From positions 1 to 64,000 of the forward strand of contig JAHBXY010000006.1 in assembly GCA_019636275.1 (NCBI GenBank): 64,000 nt of DNA. The letters are read 5' to 3'. The notes under the pieces are model-generated. The model saw nothing but the letters and a program-made list of their open reading frames with translations. It had not been told where the DNA came from and ran no database searches. The DNA comes from Planctomycetota bacterium. GTDB lineage: Bacteria > Planctomycetota > J058. This document shows positions 34,524 to 42,817 of this stretch, piece by piece (positions within the stretch are counted from its first letter, which is position 1; each line of letters begins with the position of its first letter). Position numbers and translations under genes: made by a program.

Positions 34524-34632
34524 GGCTCCCCCTCGCCCGGGCGGCGCCATCGCCGCGTCCGCCCTGAAGGGGAGGTAGTCTACGGCCCGGCCGGGGCCGC
34601 GGAAAGCGCGTGGTTGGCGGAGCAGCCGGCCG

Positions 34633-34737
34633 TCACGGCCGAGGGGGGTCGTCGTCCTTGGCCGCGTAGTGGTAGACGGTCCACATCAGGCTGAAGCAGA
34701 GGAAGCACACGAACAGGAACGCGAGGACGCGCCACAT
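34633..34737 (-). CDS. 34-residue single-pass membrane microprotein
   Basis: The frame from ATG 34737 gives a 34-residue product. It has one hydrophobic helix with aromatic and Cys residues ('LAFLFVCFLCFSLMW') and a charged tail 'AAKDDDPPRP'. The size and the layout of hydrophobic helix plus acidic tail recall CcoQ/CydX-type small subunits, but no oxidase gene is nearby. There is no strong Shine-Dalgarno. It fills the gap between the nucleoside transporter and thrS. Confidence 0.4.
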   Translation of the reverse strand: MWRVLAFLFVCFLCFSLMWTVYHYAAKDDDPPRP

Positions 34738-34790
34738 GCCGGCATTCTATCCGTGCAGGCGGCGCGCTCGGCGCGGCGATCTGACGCAGC

Positions 34791-36692
34791 TCACCTGAGC
34801 GGCGGCAGCGCCTCGACGTCGGCCCAGCTCTTCACGTGCTTGCGCGCGGCGACCTCGCGCCGGACCTGCTCGACGAGCTCGGCCACCTTGAAGCTGCGCT
34901 GCTCCTCGATCCCGTAGCGGCGCACGGTCACGCGCTCCTCATCCTTCTCCTTCTCGCCGACGATCAGCAGCAGCGGCACCTTGCGGATCGCGCCCTGGCG
35001 GACCTTCTTGCCCAGCTTCTCGTCGCTGCGGTCGACCTCCGCCCGCACGAGGTGCCCGCGCAGGGCCTCGGCCACGCGGTCGGCGTAGCCGAGGAAGTTC
35101 TCCGACAGCGGCAGGACGAGCACCTGCACCGGCGCCAGCCAGGTGGGGAAGGCGCCGCCGTAGTGCTCGATCAGGAACGACACGAAGCGCTCGTGGGTGC
35201 CGAGCGGCGCGCGGTGGATGATGTAGGGCACCTTCTCCTGCCCGTCGCGGTCGGTGAAGCTGAGCCCCATGCGCTTGCCGACGGCGAAGTCGAGCTGGTT
35301 GGTCGAGACGGTGAACTCCTTCATGCCGACGGTCTTGAACTGGATGTCGATCTTCGGCCCGTAGAAGGCCGCCTCGCCCTTGACCTCCTCGTAGGGCAGC
35401 CCGACCTCCTTCATCGCCTCGCGCAGGCGCTCCTGCGAGTACTCCCACGCGGTCGGGTCGTTGACGTACTTCTCCTTCCCCTTCGGGTCCTCGGGGTCCC
35501 ACAGCGACAGGCGCATGTAGTAGTCCTTGAACTCGAACAGGTCGTAGTAGCGCCGGTGCAGGTCCATGACGCGGATGAACTCGTCGCGGATCTGCTCCTC
35601 GGTGATGTAGATGTGCGCGTCGTTCATGCACATGCCGCGCACGCGGGTCAGGCCCTGCAGCGACCCCGAGAGCTCGTAGCGGTAGACGAACCCGTACTCC
35701 GCCAGGCGCAGCGGGAGCTGCCGGTAGGAGCGCGGGCGCGCCGCGTAGACCCGGTGGTGGTGCGGGCAGTTCATGGGCTTGAGGAAGTAGGCCCCGGACA
35801 GGTCCAGGTTCCACTCCTCGCCCTCGGGCTGCGCCTTCTGCGCCTCGTGCTGCAGGACCGAGATGTCCTCGTCCTCGAGCTGCATGGGCGGGTACATGGC
35901 CGCCTTGTAGAGGCTCAGGTGGCCCGACTTCTGGTAGAGGATCCCGCGGGTCAGGTGCGGGGTGCGAACGCGGTGGTAGCCGTCCTTGAACTCCCACTCC
36001 TCGGCCAGCCGCTCGAGCTCGTTGCAGAGCACGGCGCCGTTGGGGAGCCACAGGACGAGGCCCTTCCCCACCTCGTCATCGATGGCGTAGATGTCCAGCT
36101 CCTGGCCGAGCTTGCGGTGGTCGCGCTTCTGCGCCTCCTCGCGGGCCTTCTCGTACTCCTTCAGCTCCTTCTTGTTGGCGAACGCCCACCCGTAGACGCG
36201 GGTCATCATGGCGTTGTCGCTGTCGCCCCTCCAGTAGGCGCCGGCGATCGAGTGCAGCTTGAAGGCGTCCTTCGGGATCTCGCGGGTGCTCTGCACGTGC
36301 GGCCCCTCGCACATGTCGACGAACGGCCCCGACACGTAGAACGAGAGCGACCCGAGCCCCTTCTTGTCCAGCAGCTCGCGCGCGTACTCGACCTTGTGCG
36401 GCTCGTTCATCTGCTGGAGGCGCGCGAGCGCCTGCTCGCCCGGGAGCTCCTCCCGCGCGAAGCCCTGGTCCTGGGCGAGGATCTCGCGCATGAGCTCCTC
36501 GAGCTTCGGCAGGTCCTCGTCGGAGATCGGCTGGGGGAGGATGAAGTCGTAGTAGAAGCCGTCGTCGATCGCCGGGCCGAAGCCCAGGGTCGCGCCCGGC
36601 CGGTAGCGCTGCATGGCCTGCGCCAGCACGTGGGCCAGCGAGTGACGCTGGCGGAAGAGCTTGTCCTCGACCTCTTGCTTCGACCTGGCCAT
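34791..36692 (-). CDS. thrS: Threonyl-tRNA synthetase lacking a TGS domain
   Basis: A 633-residue class II synthetase that charges tRNA-Thr. The editing domain starts at once ('RHSLAHVLAQAM', HxxxH) and contains 'CEGPHV' with 'GAYWRGDSDNAMM'. The catalytic core has zinc ligands Cys in 'MNCPHHH', His in 'NDAHIYIT' and His in 'IIHRAPLGTHERF', motif 2 'TRVRGMCMNDAH', and motif 3 around 'GTHERFVSFL'. The anticodon-binding domain ends 'WADVEALPPLR'. The usual 60-residue N-terminal TGS domain is absent from ATG 36692, and the upstream extension is not TGS-like. Some other bacteria have the same shortened form. No T-box leader is visible. Confidence 0.95.
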   Translation of the reverse strand: MARSKQEVEDKLFRQRHSLAHVLAQAMQRYRPGATLGFGPAIDDGFYYDFILPQPISDEDLPKLEELMREILAQDQGFAREELPGEQALARLQQMNEPHKVEYARELLDKKGLGSLSFYVSGPFVDMCEGPHVQSTREIPKDAFKLHSIAGAYWRGDSDNAMMTRVYGWAFANKKELKEYEKAREEAQKRDHRKLGQELDIYAIDDEVGKGLVLWLPNGAVLCNELERLAEEWEFKDGYHRVRTPHLTRGILYQKSGHLSLYKAAMYPPMQLEDEDISVLQHEAQKAQPEGEEWNLDLSGAYFLKPMNCPHHHRVYAARPRSYRQLPLRLAEYGFVYRYELSGSLQGLTRVRGMCMNDAHIYITEEQIRDEFIRVMDLHRRYYDLFEFKDYYMRLSLWDPEDPKGKEKYVNDPTAWEYSQERLREAMKEVGLPYEEVKGEAAFYGPKIDIQFKTVGMKEFTVSTNQLDFAVGKRMGLSFTDRDGQEKVPYIIHRAPLGTHERFVSFLIEHYGGAFPTWLAPVQVLVLPLSENFLGYADRVAEALRGHLVRAEVDRSDEKLGKKVRQGAIRKVPLLLIVGEKEKDEERVTVRRYGIEEQRSFKVAELVEQVRREVAARKHVKSWADVEALPPLR

Positions 36693-36763
36693 GCTTCGAC
36701 TCCGGAGGCCCGACAGTGTAAGGTCGCCCGCCCCATCGTGTAAGACGGCCGACGGGTGGGCCG

Positions 36764-36995
36764 ATGTCGGTCCAGGAGGGCGGCGTGAGACGGACCCGGA
36801 GCAGGGCGTGCGCGGGGGCGCTACGAGGTGCTCTTCTCTCGTGACCCGACGCAGGCCCCGAAGCTGCCGCCCGCCCGGGTGGTCGTGATCCCTCGCGAGG
36901 TGCCCCTCCCGATCGACCTGCTCGTCGCCGCGGCGGCCGGGTTCGCGCTGACCCTGCGCTGGCGCCGCCGGCGCGCCGGCCAGAAGGGCGCCTGA
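36764..36995 (+). CDS. Possible small membrane protein, frame-shifted
   Basis: A frame ending at 36995 reads 'RYEVLFSRDPTQAPKLPPA' then 'LLVAAAAGFALTLRW' and RRRR, a plausible single-helix protein. Upstream it meets a stop. Removing one G from GGGGG at 36814-36818 would join it to ATG 36764 (total about 76 residues). The evidence is the C-terminal coding character only. If unreal, the 340 bases between thrS and the DUF502 gene hold no gene. Confidence 0.3.
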
Positions 36996-37032
36996 CGCCG
37001 ACCGTGCTAAGACGGTGGTCGGGGGCCCGCCC

Positions 37033-37890
37033 ATGAGCAGCACCGCCGCCTCGCGCGACCTCGTCGCCGCCTACAAGAGCACCTTCCTGCGCGGGCTGGC
37101 GACGGTCCTGCCGACGCTCCTGACGCTCTGGATCGTGATCGCGACCTGGCAGTTCCTCGAGGGCAACATCGCCCGGCCGATCTCCGAGGCGATCAAGACG
37201 CGCCTCGTGGCCACCTCGCTCGGCAACGAGGTCGTGTTCACGGTGTGGGACGAGCTCGAGTTCCTGCGCCGCCCGGCCCCCGCCCCGGCCGCCGCCGGGC
37301 TCGGACCCGCCGAGCGCGCGCGCCACGACCTCGCCGAGCGCGACCGCCTCGAGCTGGCCGAGCCGCAGCGCCAGCAGGACCTGCGGGCCGAGCTCGACCG
37401 GCGCTTCCCGGGCTGGGTCGGCTTCGTGCTCGCGATCGTGGCCGTGTTCTCGGTCGGGTTCGTCATGGCCAGCTTCGTCGGCGCGTCGGCCTGGGCGCTG
37501 GGCGAGAGCTGGGCCTCGCGGATCCCGCTGGTGAAGAACATCTACCCCGGCGCCAAGCAGATGGTGAACTTCTTCCTGTCGGGCGACGAGCAGCGCAGCT
37601 TCCAGGCCGTCGTCGCCGTGGAGTTCCCGCGCAAGGGGCTGTGGTCGGTCGGCTTCCTCACCTCGGAGAACCTCCCCGAGATCGAGGCCCGCTCGGGCGA
37701 GCGCGTGCGCGGCGTCTACCTGGGGACGCCGGCCGCCGGGCAGATCGTGCTCGCGCGCGAGAGCGAGATCGTGCCGGTCGACATGACCGTCGACGAGGCG
37801 CTCAAGTTCCTCATGTCGGGCGGCGTGATCGGCCGCGACCCGGCGCGCCCGCCGGGCGACCTGCACCTGCCCTGGGAGACGAAGACGTAG
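37033..37890 (+). CDS. DUF502 family membrane protein
   Basis: A 285-residue protein with the DUF502 hallmarks. The first membrane helix is 'GLATVLPTLLTLWIV', the second 'FVLAIVAVFSVGFVMASFVG', and the conserved 'IPLVKNIYPGAKQ' and 'VGFLTSE' segments follow. Between the helices is a charged extension rich in Glu and Arg ('AERARHDLAERDRLELAE') that is longer than usual. ATG 37033 was chosen; GTG 37015 is possible. The gene is joined to the next by a TAGTG overlap. The family's function is unknown in bacteria (a plant homologue is linked to membrane trafficking). Confidence 0.88.
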   Translation: MSSTAASRDLVAAYKSTFLRGLATVLPTLLTLWIVIATWQFLEGNIARPISEAIKTRLVATSLGNEVVFTVWDELEFLRRPAPAPAAAGLGPAERARHDLAERDRLELAEPQRQQDLRAELDRRFPGWVGFVLAIVAVFSVGFVMASFVGASAWALGESWASRIPLVKNIYPGAKQMVNFFLSGDEQRSFQAVVAVEFPRKGLWSVGFLTSENLPEIEARSGERVRGVYLGTPAAGQIVLARESEIVPVDMTVDEALKFLMSGGVIGRDPARPPGDLHLPWETKT

Positions 37891-38636
37891 TGGACGACGC
37901 GTGGCGCGAGGCGTATCGGAAGGCGCAGGCCGACCCGCGGGACCTCGAGGCGCGCGCCGCCTACGGGCGGCTCCTGTTGCGGCTGGGGCACCACGCCGCC
38001 GCCTGCCACGAGCTGACCGTGGCCGCGCAGGCGCGCGCCTGGGCCAGCGCGCGCTGGGAGCGCCTGGTCGCGCCCCGCCCGGGCGCCGCCGACGTGCGCG
38101 TCGCGCCCCCCGGCGCCGAGGGCGAGTGGCTCGTGGACCTCGCCCCCTACGACCCGCGCGTCGTCGCCGCGCCCGACGTCCCGGATGCGCGCTGGCCGGG
38201 GGCGCGCCTCCTGCGGGCGCACGGGGAGGCCCCCGCGCCGCTGGTGCTCGTCCCGCCGCCGGCCTGCCGCGCCGCCGGCTGCCGCGAGGGCGCGGTCGAG
38301 TGCCCGGCCTGCGGCGGTCGCGGGCAGGTGTCCGAGTTCACGGGCCACGCCGACTGGCCGGCAGAGTGCCGCGACTGCGAGGGGCTCGGGACGAGCCCCT
38401 GCGCCACGTGCGACGGCACCGGCCTCGACCCGGCCCCGCGCGACGCGCCGCCCGGCTGCGAGCACGCGCTCGGCTCGGTCCCCGAGTGGACCGGGAGCCA
38501 GGGCTGGACGAAGGCCTGGTCCCTCCTGCGCTGCACGCGCTGCGGCCTGGCCGCCCTGCGCCCGTCGGGCACCGACGACGATCCCTCCTGGGCCTGCGCG
38601 GCCTGCGGCCGGCTCCGCTGCGCCTGCACGGCGTGA
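37890..38636 (+). CDS. Zinc-finger protein with DnaJ-type CxxCxGxG repeats
   Basis: A 248-residue protein. Residues 1-45 are TPR-like ('DPRDLEARAAYGRLLLRLG'), as in TIGR02996-type proteins. The middle holds four CxxC pairs resembling the DnaJ Cys-rich domain ('CPACGGRG', 'CRDCEGLG', 'CATCDGTG'), and the C-terminus has two further CxxC knuckles ('CTRCG', 'CAACG'). It lacks J and substrate-binding domains, so it is not DnaJ; zinc binding and protein binding are expected. GTG 37890 overlaps the DUF502 stop by one base. Confidence 0.7.
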   Translation: MDDAWREAYRKAQADPRDLEARAAYGRLLLRLGHHAAACHELTVAAQARAWASARWERLVAPRPGAADVRVAPPGAEGEWLVDLAPYDPRVVAAPDVPDARWPGARLLRAHGEAPAPLVLVPPPACRAAGCREGAVECPACGGRGQVSEFTGHADWPAECRDCEGLGTSPCATCDGTGLDPAPRDAPPGCEHALGSVPEWTGSQGWTKAWSLLRCTRCGLAALRPSGTDDDPSWACAACGRLRCACTA

Positions 38637-38720
38637 GCGCCCCGGCGGGCGCGTCACCCTCCTGGCCGGTCCCCGGACGGCGGCCAGTCAGGCCGGCCAG
38701 GCGCTTAGGACAATCTGGGC

Positions 38721-38749
38721 TTGCGGTTCAATGACTTGCGCAGTAGACT
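38721..38749 (+). promoter_or_regulatory. Sigma70-type promoter of the HU gene
   Basis: TTGCGG (38721-38726), a 17-base spacer and TAGACT (38744-38749) form a good housekeeping-type promoter about 50 bases before ATG 38802. A local drop in GC supports it. Confidence 0.6.
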
Positions 38750-38801
38750 CCGGCTCAACAGCGGCGGGCCCGACGCGCGCCGGAACACCGGAGGACCTGG
38801 G

Positions 38802-39098
38802 ATGCCCACGGCCAGCAAGAAGGAGATCGTGCTCGCGGTCGCGAACAAGACCGGCCGCCCGAGCGCGGAGGCGTCGGCGGTTTGCCAGAGCTTCCTCGAC
38901 CAGATCGTCGAGGAGCTCGCCAAGGGCAACCGTCTCGAGTTCCGCGACTTCGGCGTGTTCGAGCTCAAGCGCCGCAAGGAGCGCACGGCGCGCAACCCGA
39001 AGACCGGCGAGGCCGTCCACGTGCCCGCGCGCACGGTCGTGGCCTTCAAGCCCGGCCGGATCATGAAGGAGCGCGTGGTCAACGTCATTCCGACCTGA
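38802..39098 (+). CDS. HU/IHF-family DNA-binding protein
   Basis: A 98-residue histone-like protein. It has 'TASKKEIVLAVANKTG' in helix 1, 'GNRLEFRDFGVFELKRRKERTARNP' in the beta-saddle (core 'FGVFELK') and the DNA-arm 'ARNPKTGEAVHVPARTVVAFKPG', clear for HU/IHF. The arm's 'RNPKTGE' with flanking Pro matches HU-beta-like proteins. ATG 38802 has GGAGG at 7 bases and the promoter at 38721-38749. It bends DNA and organises the nucleoid as a dimer. The gene is monocistronic and followed by a terminator. Confidence 0.95.
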   Translation: MPTASKKEIVLAVANKTGRPSAEASAVCQSFLDQIVEELAKGNRLEFRDFGVFELKRRKERTARNPKTGEAVHVPARTVVAFKPGRIMKERVVNVIPT

Positions 39099-39122
39099 CC
39101 CGCACAACGCACCGCGACATCT

Positions 39123-39164
39123 CGACGCCCGGGCCGCGCCACGCGCCCCGGGCGTCGCCGTTTT
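39123..39164 (+). terminator. Rho-independent terminator after the HU gene
   Basis: A perfect 11-bp stem (CGACGCCCGGG 39123-39133 with CCCGGGCGTCG 39147-39157) has a 13-base loop and is followed by CCGTTTT. It lies 25 bases past the HU stop and also separates the convergent NADH dehydrogenase gene. Confidence 0.85.
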
Positions 39165-40510
39165 CAGGACGTCCGCGCCCGCTCGATCGACCCCTCGGCC
39201 GGCAGGTCGAGCGGCCTGGGCTCCGGCACGTCCGGCTCGGGGCGGGCCTCGCCGCGGCGCAGCGCCTCGACGGGCACGGTGATCAAGCGCGCGCCGCGCT
39301 CGTAGGTCACGTAGGCCCAGACCCACTGCAACAGGACCAGCACCCGGCTGCGGAACCCGATCAGGAAGATCAGGTGCACGAAGAGCCAGGCCAGCCAGCC
39401 GAGATAGCCCGTCAGCCGGAGCCGCCCGAGGTCGGCGACGCCGGCGGCGCGGCCGATCGTGGCCATGGAGCCCTTGTCCTTGTAGCGGAAGGGCAGCGGC
39501 GGCAGCCCGCGCAGGGCGCGGCGCACGTTCATGGCCGCGTGGCGGCCCATCTGCATGGCGGCCGGCGCGACGCCAGGCACGGGCTTGCCGTCCTGCTCGA
39601 GGGCGGCCATGTCGCCCACGACGCGGACCTCGGGGTGGCCCGGGACGGAGAGGTCGGGGCGCACGAGCACGCGGCCGGCCCGGTCGAGCGGCGCGTCGAG
39701 GGTGCGGGCCAGGGGTGAGGCGGCCACGCCGGCCGCCCACAGGACCGTGCGCGCCCCGATCCACTCGCCGCCTGCGCGCAGCCCCTCGCGGGTGATGTCG
39801 CTCACCGCCGCGCCGAGGCGCACCTCGACGCCGAGCCGCTCGAGGCGCCGCCGCGCGTCGTCGCGCAGGTCCTCGGGGAACGCCGGCAGGAGCGCCGGCC
39901 CGGCCTCGAGGAGCAGCACGCGCGACGCGCGCGGGTCGAAGCGGCGGAAGTCCTTCCGGAGCGTGTGCCGCGCCAGCTCGGCCAGGGCGCCGGCCAGCTC
40001 GACCCCCGTCGGCCCGCCGCCGACGACGGCGAACGTCTGCCAGGTGGCGCGCCGCGCCGGGTCGTCCTCCTGCTCGGCGGCCTCGAACGCCCACAGCACC
40101 CGGTGCCGGATCTCCGCGGCGTCCGTGATCGTCTTCAGCCCCGGCGCCACCTCCGCCCACTCGTCGTGGCCGAAGTAGGAGTGCGTCGCGCCGCAGGCCA
40201 GGATCAGGTGGTCGTAGGCCAGCTCGGTCCGGTCGAGGACCAGCCGCCGGGCGGCCACGTCGACGCGGCGCACGTCGGCGAGCAGCATGAGCGCGTTCTT
40301 CTGGCGGCGCAGGATCCCGCGGATCGGGGCCGCGATGTCCGCCGGGTTCAGCCCGGCCGTCGCCACCTGGTAGAGCAGCGGCTGGAACAGGTGGTGGTTC
40401 TGCCGGTCGACGAGGGTGATGCGCACGGGCGCGCGGCGCAGCGCGCGCGCGGCCGCGAGCCCGCCGAACCCGCCCCCCACGATCACGACGTGGGGCCGGT
40501 CCTCGCTCAT
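39164..40510 (-). CDS. ndh: Type II NADH dehydrogenase (NDH-2)
   Basis: A 448-residue flavoprotein. It has the FAD site GGGFGG in 'VVIVGGGFGGLAAARAL', 'HHLFQPLLYQVATAGL' typical of NDH-2, the NADH site 'AVVGGGPTGVELAGAL', 'TVLWAAGVAASPL' and the second FAD motif 'VVGDMAAL'. A C-terminal hydrophobic segment ('LGWLAWLFVHLIFLIGF') anchors it to the inner membrane. It oxidises NADH and reduces quinone without proton pumping. ATG 40510 has GGAGG at 4 bases. The gene is monocistronic and converges on the HU gene. Confidence 0.93.
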   Translation of the reverse strand: MSEDRPHVVIVGGGFGGLAAARALRRAPVRITLVDRQNHHLFQPLLYQVATAGLNPADIAAPIRGILRRQKNALMLLADVRRVDVAARRLVLDRTELAYDHLILACGATHSYFGHDEWAEVAPGLKTITDAAEIRHRVLWAFEAAEQEDDPARRATWQTFAVVGGGPTGVELAGALAELARHTLRKDFRRFDPRASRVLLLEAGPALLPAFPEDLRDDARRRLERLGVEVRLGAAVSDITREGLRAGGEWIGARTVLWAAGVAASPLARTLDAPLDRAGRVLVRPDLSVPGHPEVRVVGDMAALEQDGKPVPGVAPAAMQMGRHAAMNVRRALRGLPPLPFRYKDKGSMATIGRAAGVADLGRLRLTGYLGWLAWLFVHLIFLIGFRSRVLVLLQWVWAYVTYERGARLITVPVEALRRGEARPEPDVPEPRPLDLPAEGSIERARTS

Positions 40511-40594
40511 GGCGCCTCCACCCCGAGCGTAACCCGGAGCGGGCGCCACCACGTGGTTGGTCGCCGCCGAGGAGCGTCGGCTGGTCCAGGGAGG

Positions 40595-41092
40595 TCAGAG
40601 CGTGCGCGCGCGCCTGTGCTCGTGGACGTGCTCGCGCGGCGGCGGCAGCCGGCTGCGCTCCCCCGTGGGGGCGAAGCCGTGACGGGCGTAGAGCCGCTGC
40701 GCGGAGGCGTTCTCGTCGCCGACGTCGAGCACCACCCGCGCGAAGCCCTCGTCACGGGCCCAGTCGACGACCGCGTCGATCAGCGCGTCGCCGACCCCCG
40801 CGCCGCGCGCCTGCGGCGCCACCCACATGGAGAGGAGCATGGCGGCGCCGGCGTCCTCCGTGAACGGGCCGGCGCGCACGAGGCCCACGTCGACGCCGTC
40901 GGCGACGGCCACGAAGGTGGCCAGCTCCACGAGCTGCTGGCGCCAGCTCTCCGGCGGACGGGCCGCCGCCTCCTCGTGGGTCGAGGCGAAGGCGTGGGGC
41001 GCGTCGCGGAGCGACGCCAGGCGCAGCGCGCGCAGCCGCTCGCCCTCGACCGGGGTCAGCCGCGCCACACGCACGTCGTTCAACCGAGGCAC
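40595..41092 (-). CDS. GNAT-family N-acetyltransferase
   Basis: A 165-residue GNAT protein. It has N-terminal 'VRVARLTPVEGERLRALRLASL', the acetyl-CoA loop 'QARGAGVG' (Q/RxxGxG/A) and 'NASAQRLYARHGF', the usual C-terminal strand-helix. The GTG start is preceded by GGAGG at 6 bases. Substrate unknown. It is 84 bases downstream of the divergently unrelated ndh start and reads the same way, so it may be separately transcribed. Confidence 0.9.
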   Translation of the reverse strand: MPRLNDVRVARLTPVEGERLRALRLASLRDAPHAFASTHEEAAARPPESWRQQLVELATFVAVADGVDVGLVRAGPFTEDAGAAMLLSMWVAPQARGAGVGDALIDAVVDWARDEGFARVVLDVGDENASAQRLYARHGFAPTGERSRLPPPREHVHEHRRARTL

Positions 41093-41226
41093 AACGCACC
41101 TCCGCTCACGGTCGCCCCGCTCCGGCCGCGTCGCGGCCTCCGCGCGGGCATGCGCGGACGCGCGGCGCCGGGGGCGCTGTCACCGCCTCCCCCTCGGTCG
41201 GACACCTCGCGCGTCACTCGACGACG

Positions 41227-42723
41227 TCACTCGTCCCGCAGCGCCACGACCGGGTCGACGCGGCTGGCCACCCGCGCCGGGCCGAGCGCGGCGAGCACGC
41301 TGAGGACGAGCGCGAAGCCCAGCGCGGCCACGAGCAGCCAGGCGGGGAAGGCGAACACGCTGCCGGGGTAGGAGTACTCCGTCATGCGCTGGATCGCCGC
41401 GCGCGCCGCCCAGTCGCCCGGGAAGGAGCCGAGGAGCGCGGCGGCCAGGCCGACGGCGCCGCCGAGGAGGCCGATCAGCCCGCTCTCGACGACGAACAGC
41501 CCGCGCACCTGCCGGTCGGAGGCGCCCAGCGCCTTGAGCGTGCCGATCTCGCGCGTGCGCTCGCTGACGTTCATGATCATCGTGTTGACGATCCCCAGCA
41601 CGGCCACGAGGACGGCCACGCTGGTGAGCCCGGCGACGATCACGGTGATCAGGGCCAGCGCGCGCGTCAGCCGCTCGAGGATCGAGCGCACGGAGCTGGT
41701 GTTCCAGCCGTCGGCGCGCAGGCCGCGCTCGACCGGCCCGACCTGCTCGGCGTCGGCCACCTCCAGCGTGGCCGCCGTGTAGCCGCGGGCCAGGTTCGAC
41801 GGGTCCTGCAGGAACAGCGCCTCGGCCAGCCCCTGCGGCAGGAACAGGTCGGCCTGCATGGAGAAGCTGTCCTCGACCATCTCGAACCCGTCGTCCTCGA
41901 CGCGCTCGCGCACGACGCCGAGGAGCGGCAGGGCCACGCCGGCCGGGGCGGGCGGGTCGGCCGTGTCACCGTCGTCGCGCGGCGTCCGGGCGGTCCCCAT
42001 GCGCACGAGGAGCTCGAGCATGCGCGGGTCGATCGGCACGTCGACCCCGCTGCGGCGGGCGGCCTCGAGCATGGCGCTCGCGCCGGCCGCCTGGCTGGGC
42101 CGCCCGAGGCGCACCTCGCGGCCGACGAGCGCCGCCTGCTCCTCGTCGCTGCGGTAGCCCCAGGTGTAGAGCAGGAACTCGTGCAGCCACACGCCGTGGG
42201 CGTCGTCGGCCAGCGGCTGGCCGGCGATCACGCGCGCCTGCCAGCGCGGGTCGTCGGCGGCCACGCCGTAGGAGATCGCCACCGCCTCGGCGTGGTCGCC
42301 GAGGGTCAGCTCGAAGCGGTCGATCACCAGCGGCCGGACCGCCGTCACGTGCGGGCGGCCGCGCATGCCCTCGACGGCGTCGGGCGTGAGGAGCGTGCGG
42401 CGCAGCGGCCCCGGCCCCCCGCGGCGCCGCTTGGCGATCGCCTTGCGCAGCCGGTCGGCCTTGGCGGGGTCGGCGACGCCCTGGACGGCCGCGTCGAGCG
42501 AGCCGGGCGGCAGGGCGCCGAACCCCGGCCGCACGACGACCCGCGTCGGGCTCTCGTCGTCGGTGAGCTGCTCGATCACGGCCGTCTCGAGGCCGCGGCC
42601 GATCGCCACGATCGACGTGAAGGCGAACACGCCCACGGCCACGCCCGTGGCGGTCAGCGCCGTGCGGCCCTTGTTGCGCAGGAGCTGCGCCGCGGCGAAG
42701 CCGACGTGGTCCCGGAGGCGCAT
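41227..42723 (-). CDS. MacB/FtsX-type ABC transporter permease
   Basis: A 498-residue protein. The N-terminal membrane helix is preceded by 'AAQLLRNKGRTALTATGVAVGVFAF'-type sequence (core 'LRNKGRTALT'). A large extracytoplasmic domain (about residues 45-360) follows, then three C-terminal helices with FtsX-family 'IMNVSERTREIGTLKALG' (core 'RTREIGTLKALGA'). It ends '...VASRVDPVVALRDE', the typical 'DPveALR'. Such permeases work with an ATPase as mechanotransmitters or lipoprotein/peptide exporters; no ATPase gene is adjacent. ATG 42723 was chosen. It is divergent from the RMND1-like gene. Confidence 0.9.
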   Translation of the reverse strand: MRLRDHVGFAAAQLLRNKGRTALTATGVAVGVFAFTSIVAIGRGLETAVIEQLTDDESPTRVVVRPGFGALPPGSLDAAVQGVADPAKADRLRKAIAKRRRGGPGPLRRTLLTPDAVEGMRGRPHVTAVRPLVIDRFELTLGDHAEAVAISYGVAADDPRWQARVIAGQPLADDAHGVWLHEFLLYTWGYRSDEEQAALVGREVRLGRPSQAAGASAMLEAARRSGVDVPIDPRMLELLVRMGTARTPRDDGDTADPPAPAGVALPLLGVVRERVEDDGFEMVEDSFSMQADLFLPQGLAEALFLQDPSNLARGYTAATLEVADAEQVGPVERGLRADGWNTSSVRSILERLTRALALITVIVAGLTSVAVLVAVLGIVNTMIMNVSERTREIGTLKALGASDRQVRGLFVVESGLIGLLGGAVGLAAALLGSFPGDWAARAAIQRMTEYSYPGSVFAFPAWLLVAALGFALVLSVLAALGPARVASRVDPVVALRDE

Positions 42724-42817
42724 GCAGGTCACCTCGACGCCCCGGCGTGCCCGCGGGGCGGGACCTTCATACATCAGGACGGTCGATCCGGTATCGTCGG
42801 ACCCCGGTGACCTCCAC

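Noticed and set aside
37890-38636. dnaJ
   Set aside because: Only the CxxCxGxG zinc-finger type is present; the J domain with HPD and the C-terminal substrate-binding domains are missing.
28546-38708. Shared GGCCAGGCGCTTA string at about 28546 and 38696 as a regulatory element
   Set aside because: One copy includes the stop codon of the MFS gene and the other lies before the HU promoter; two 13-base matches in sequence of this composition are not convincing.
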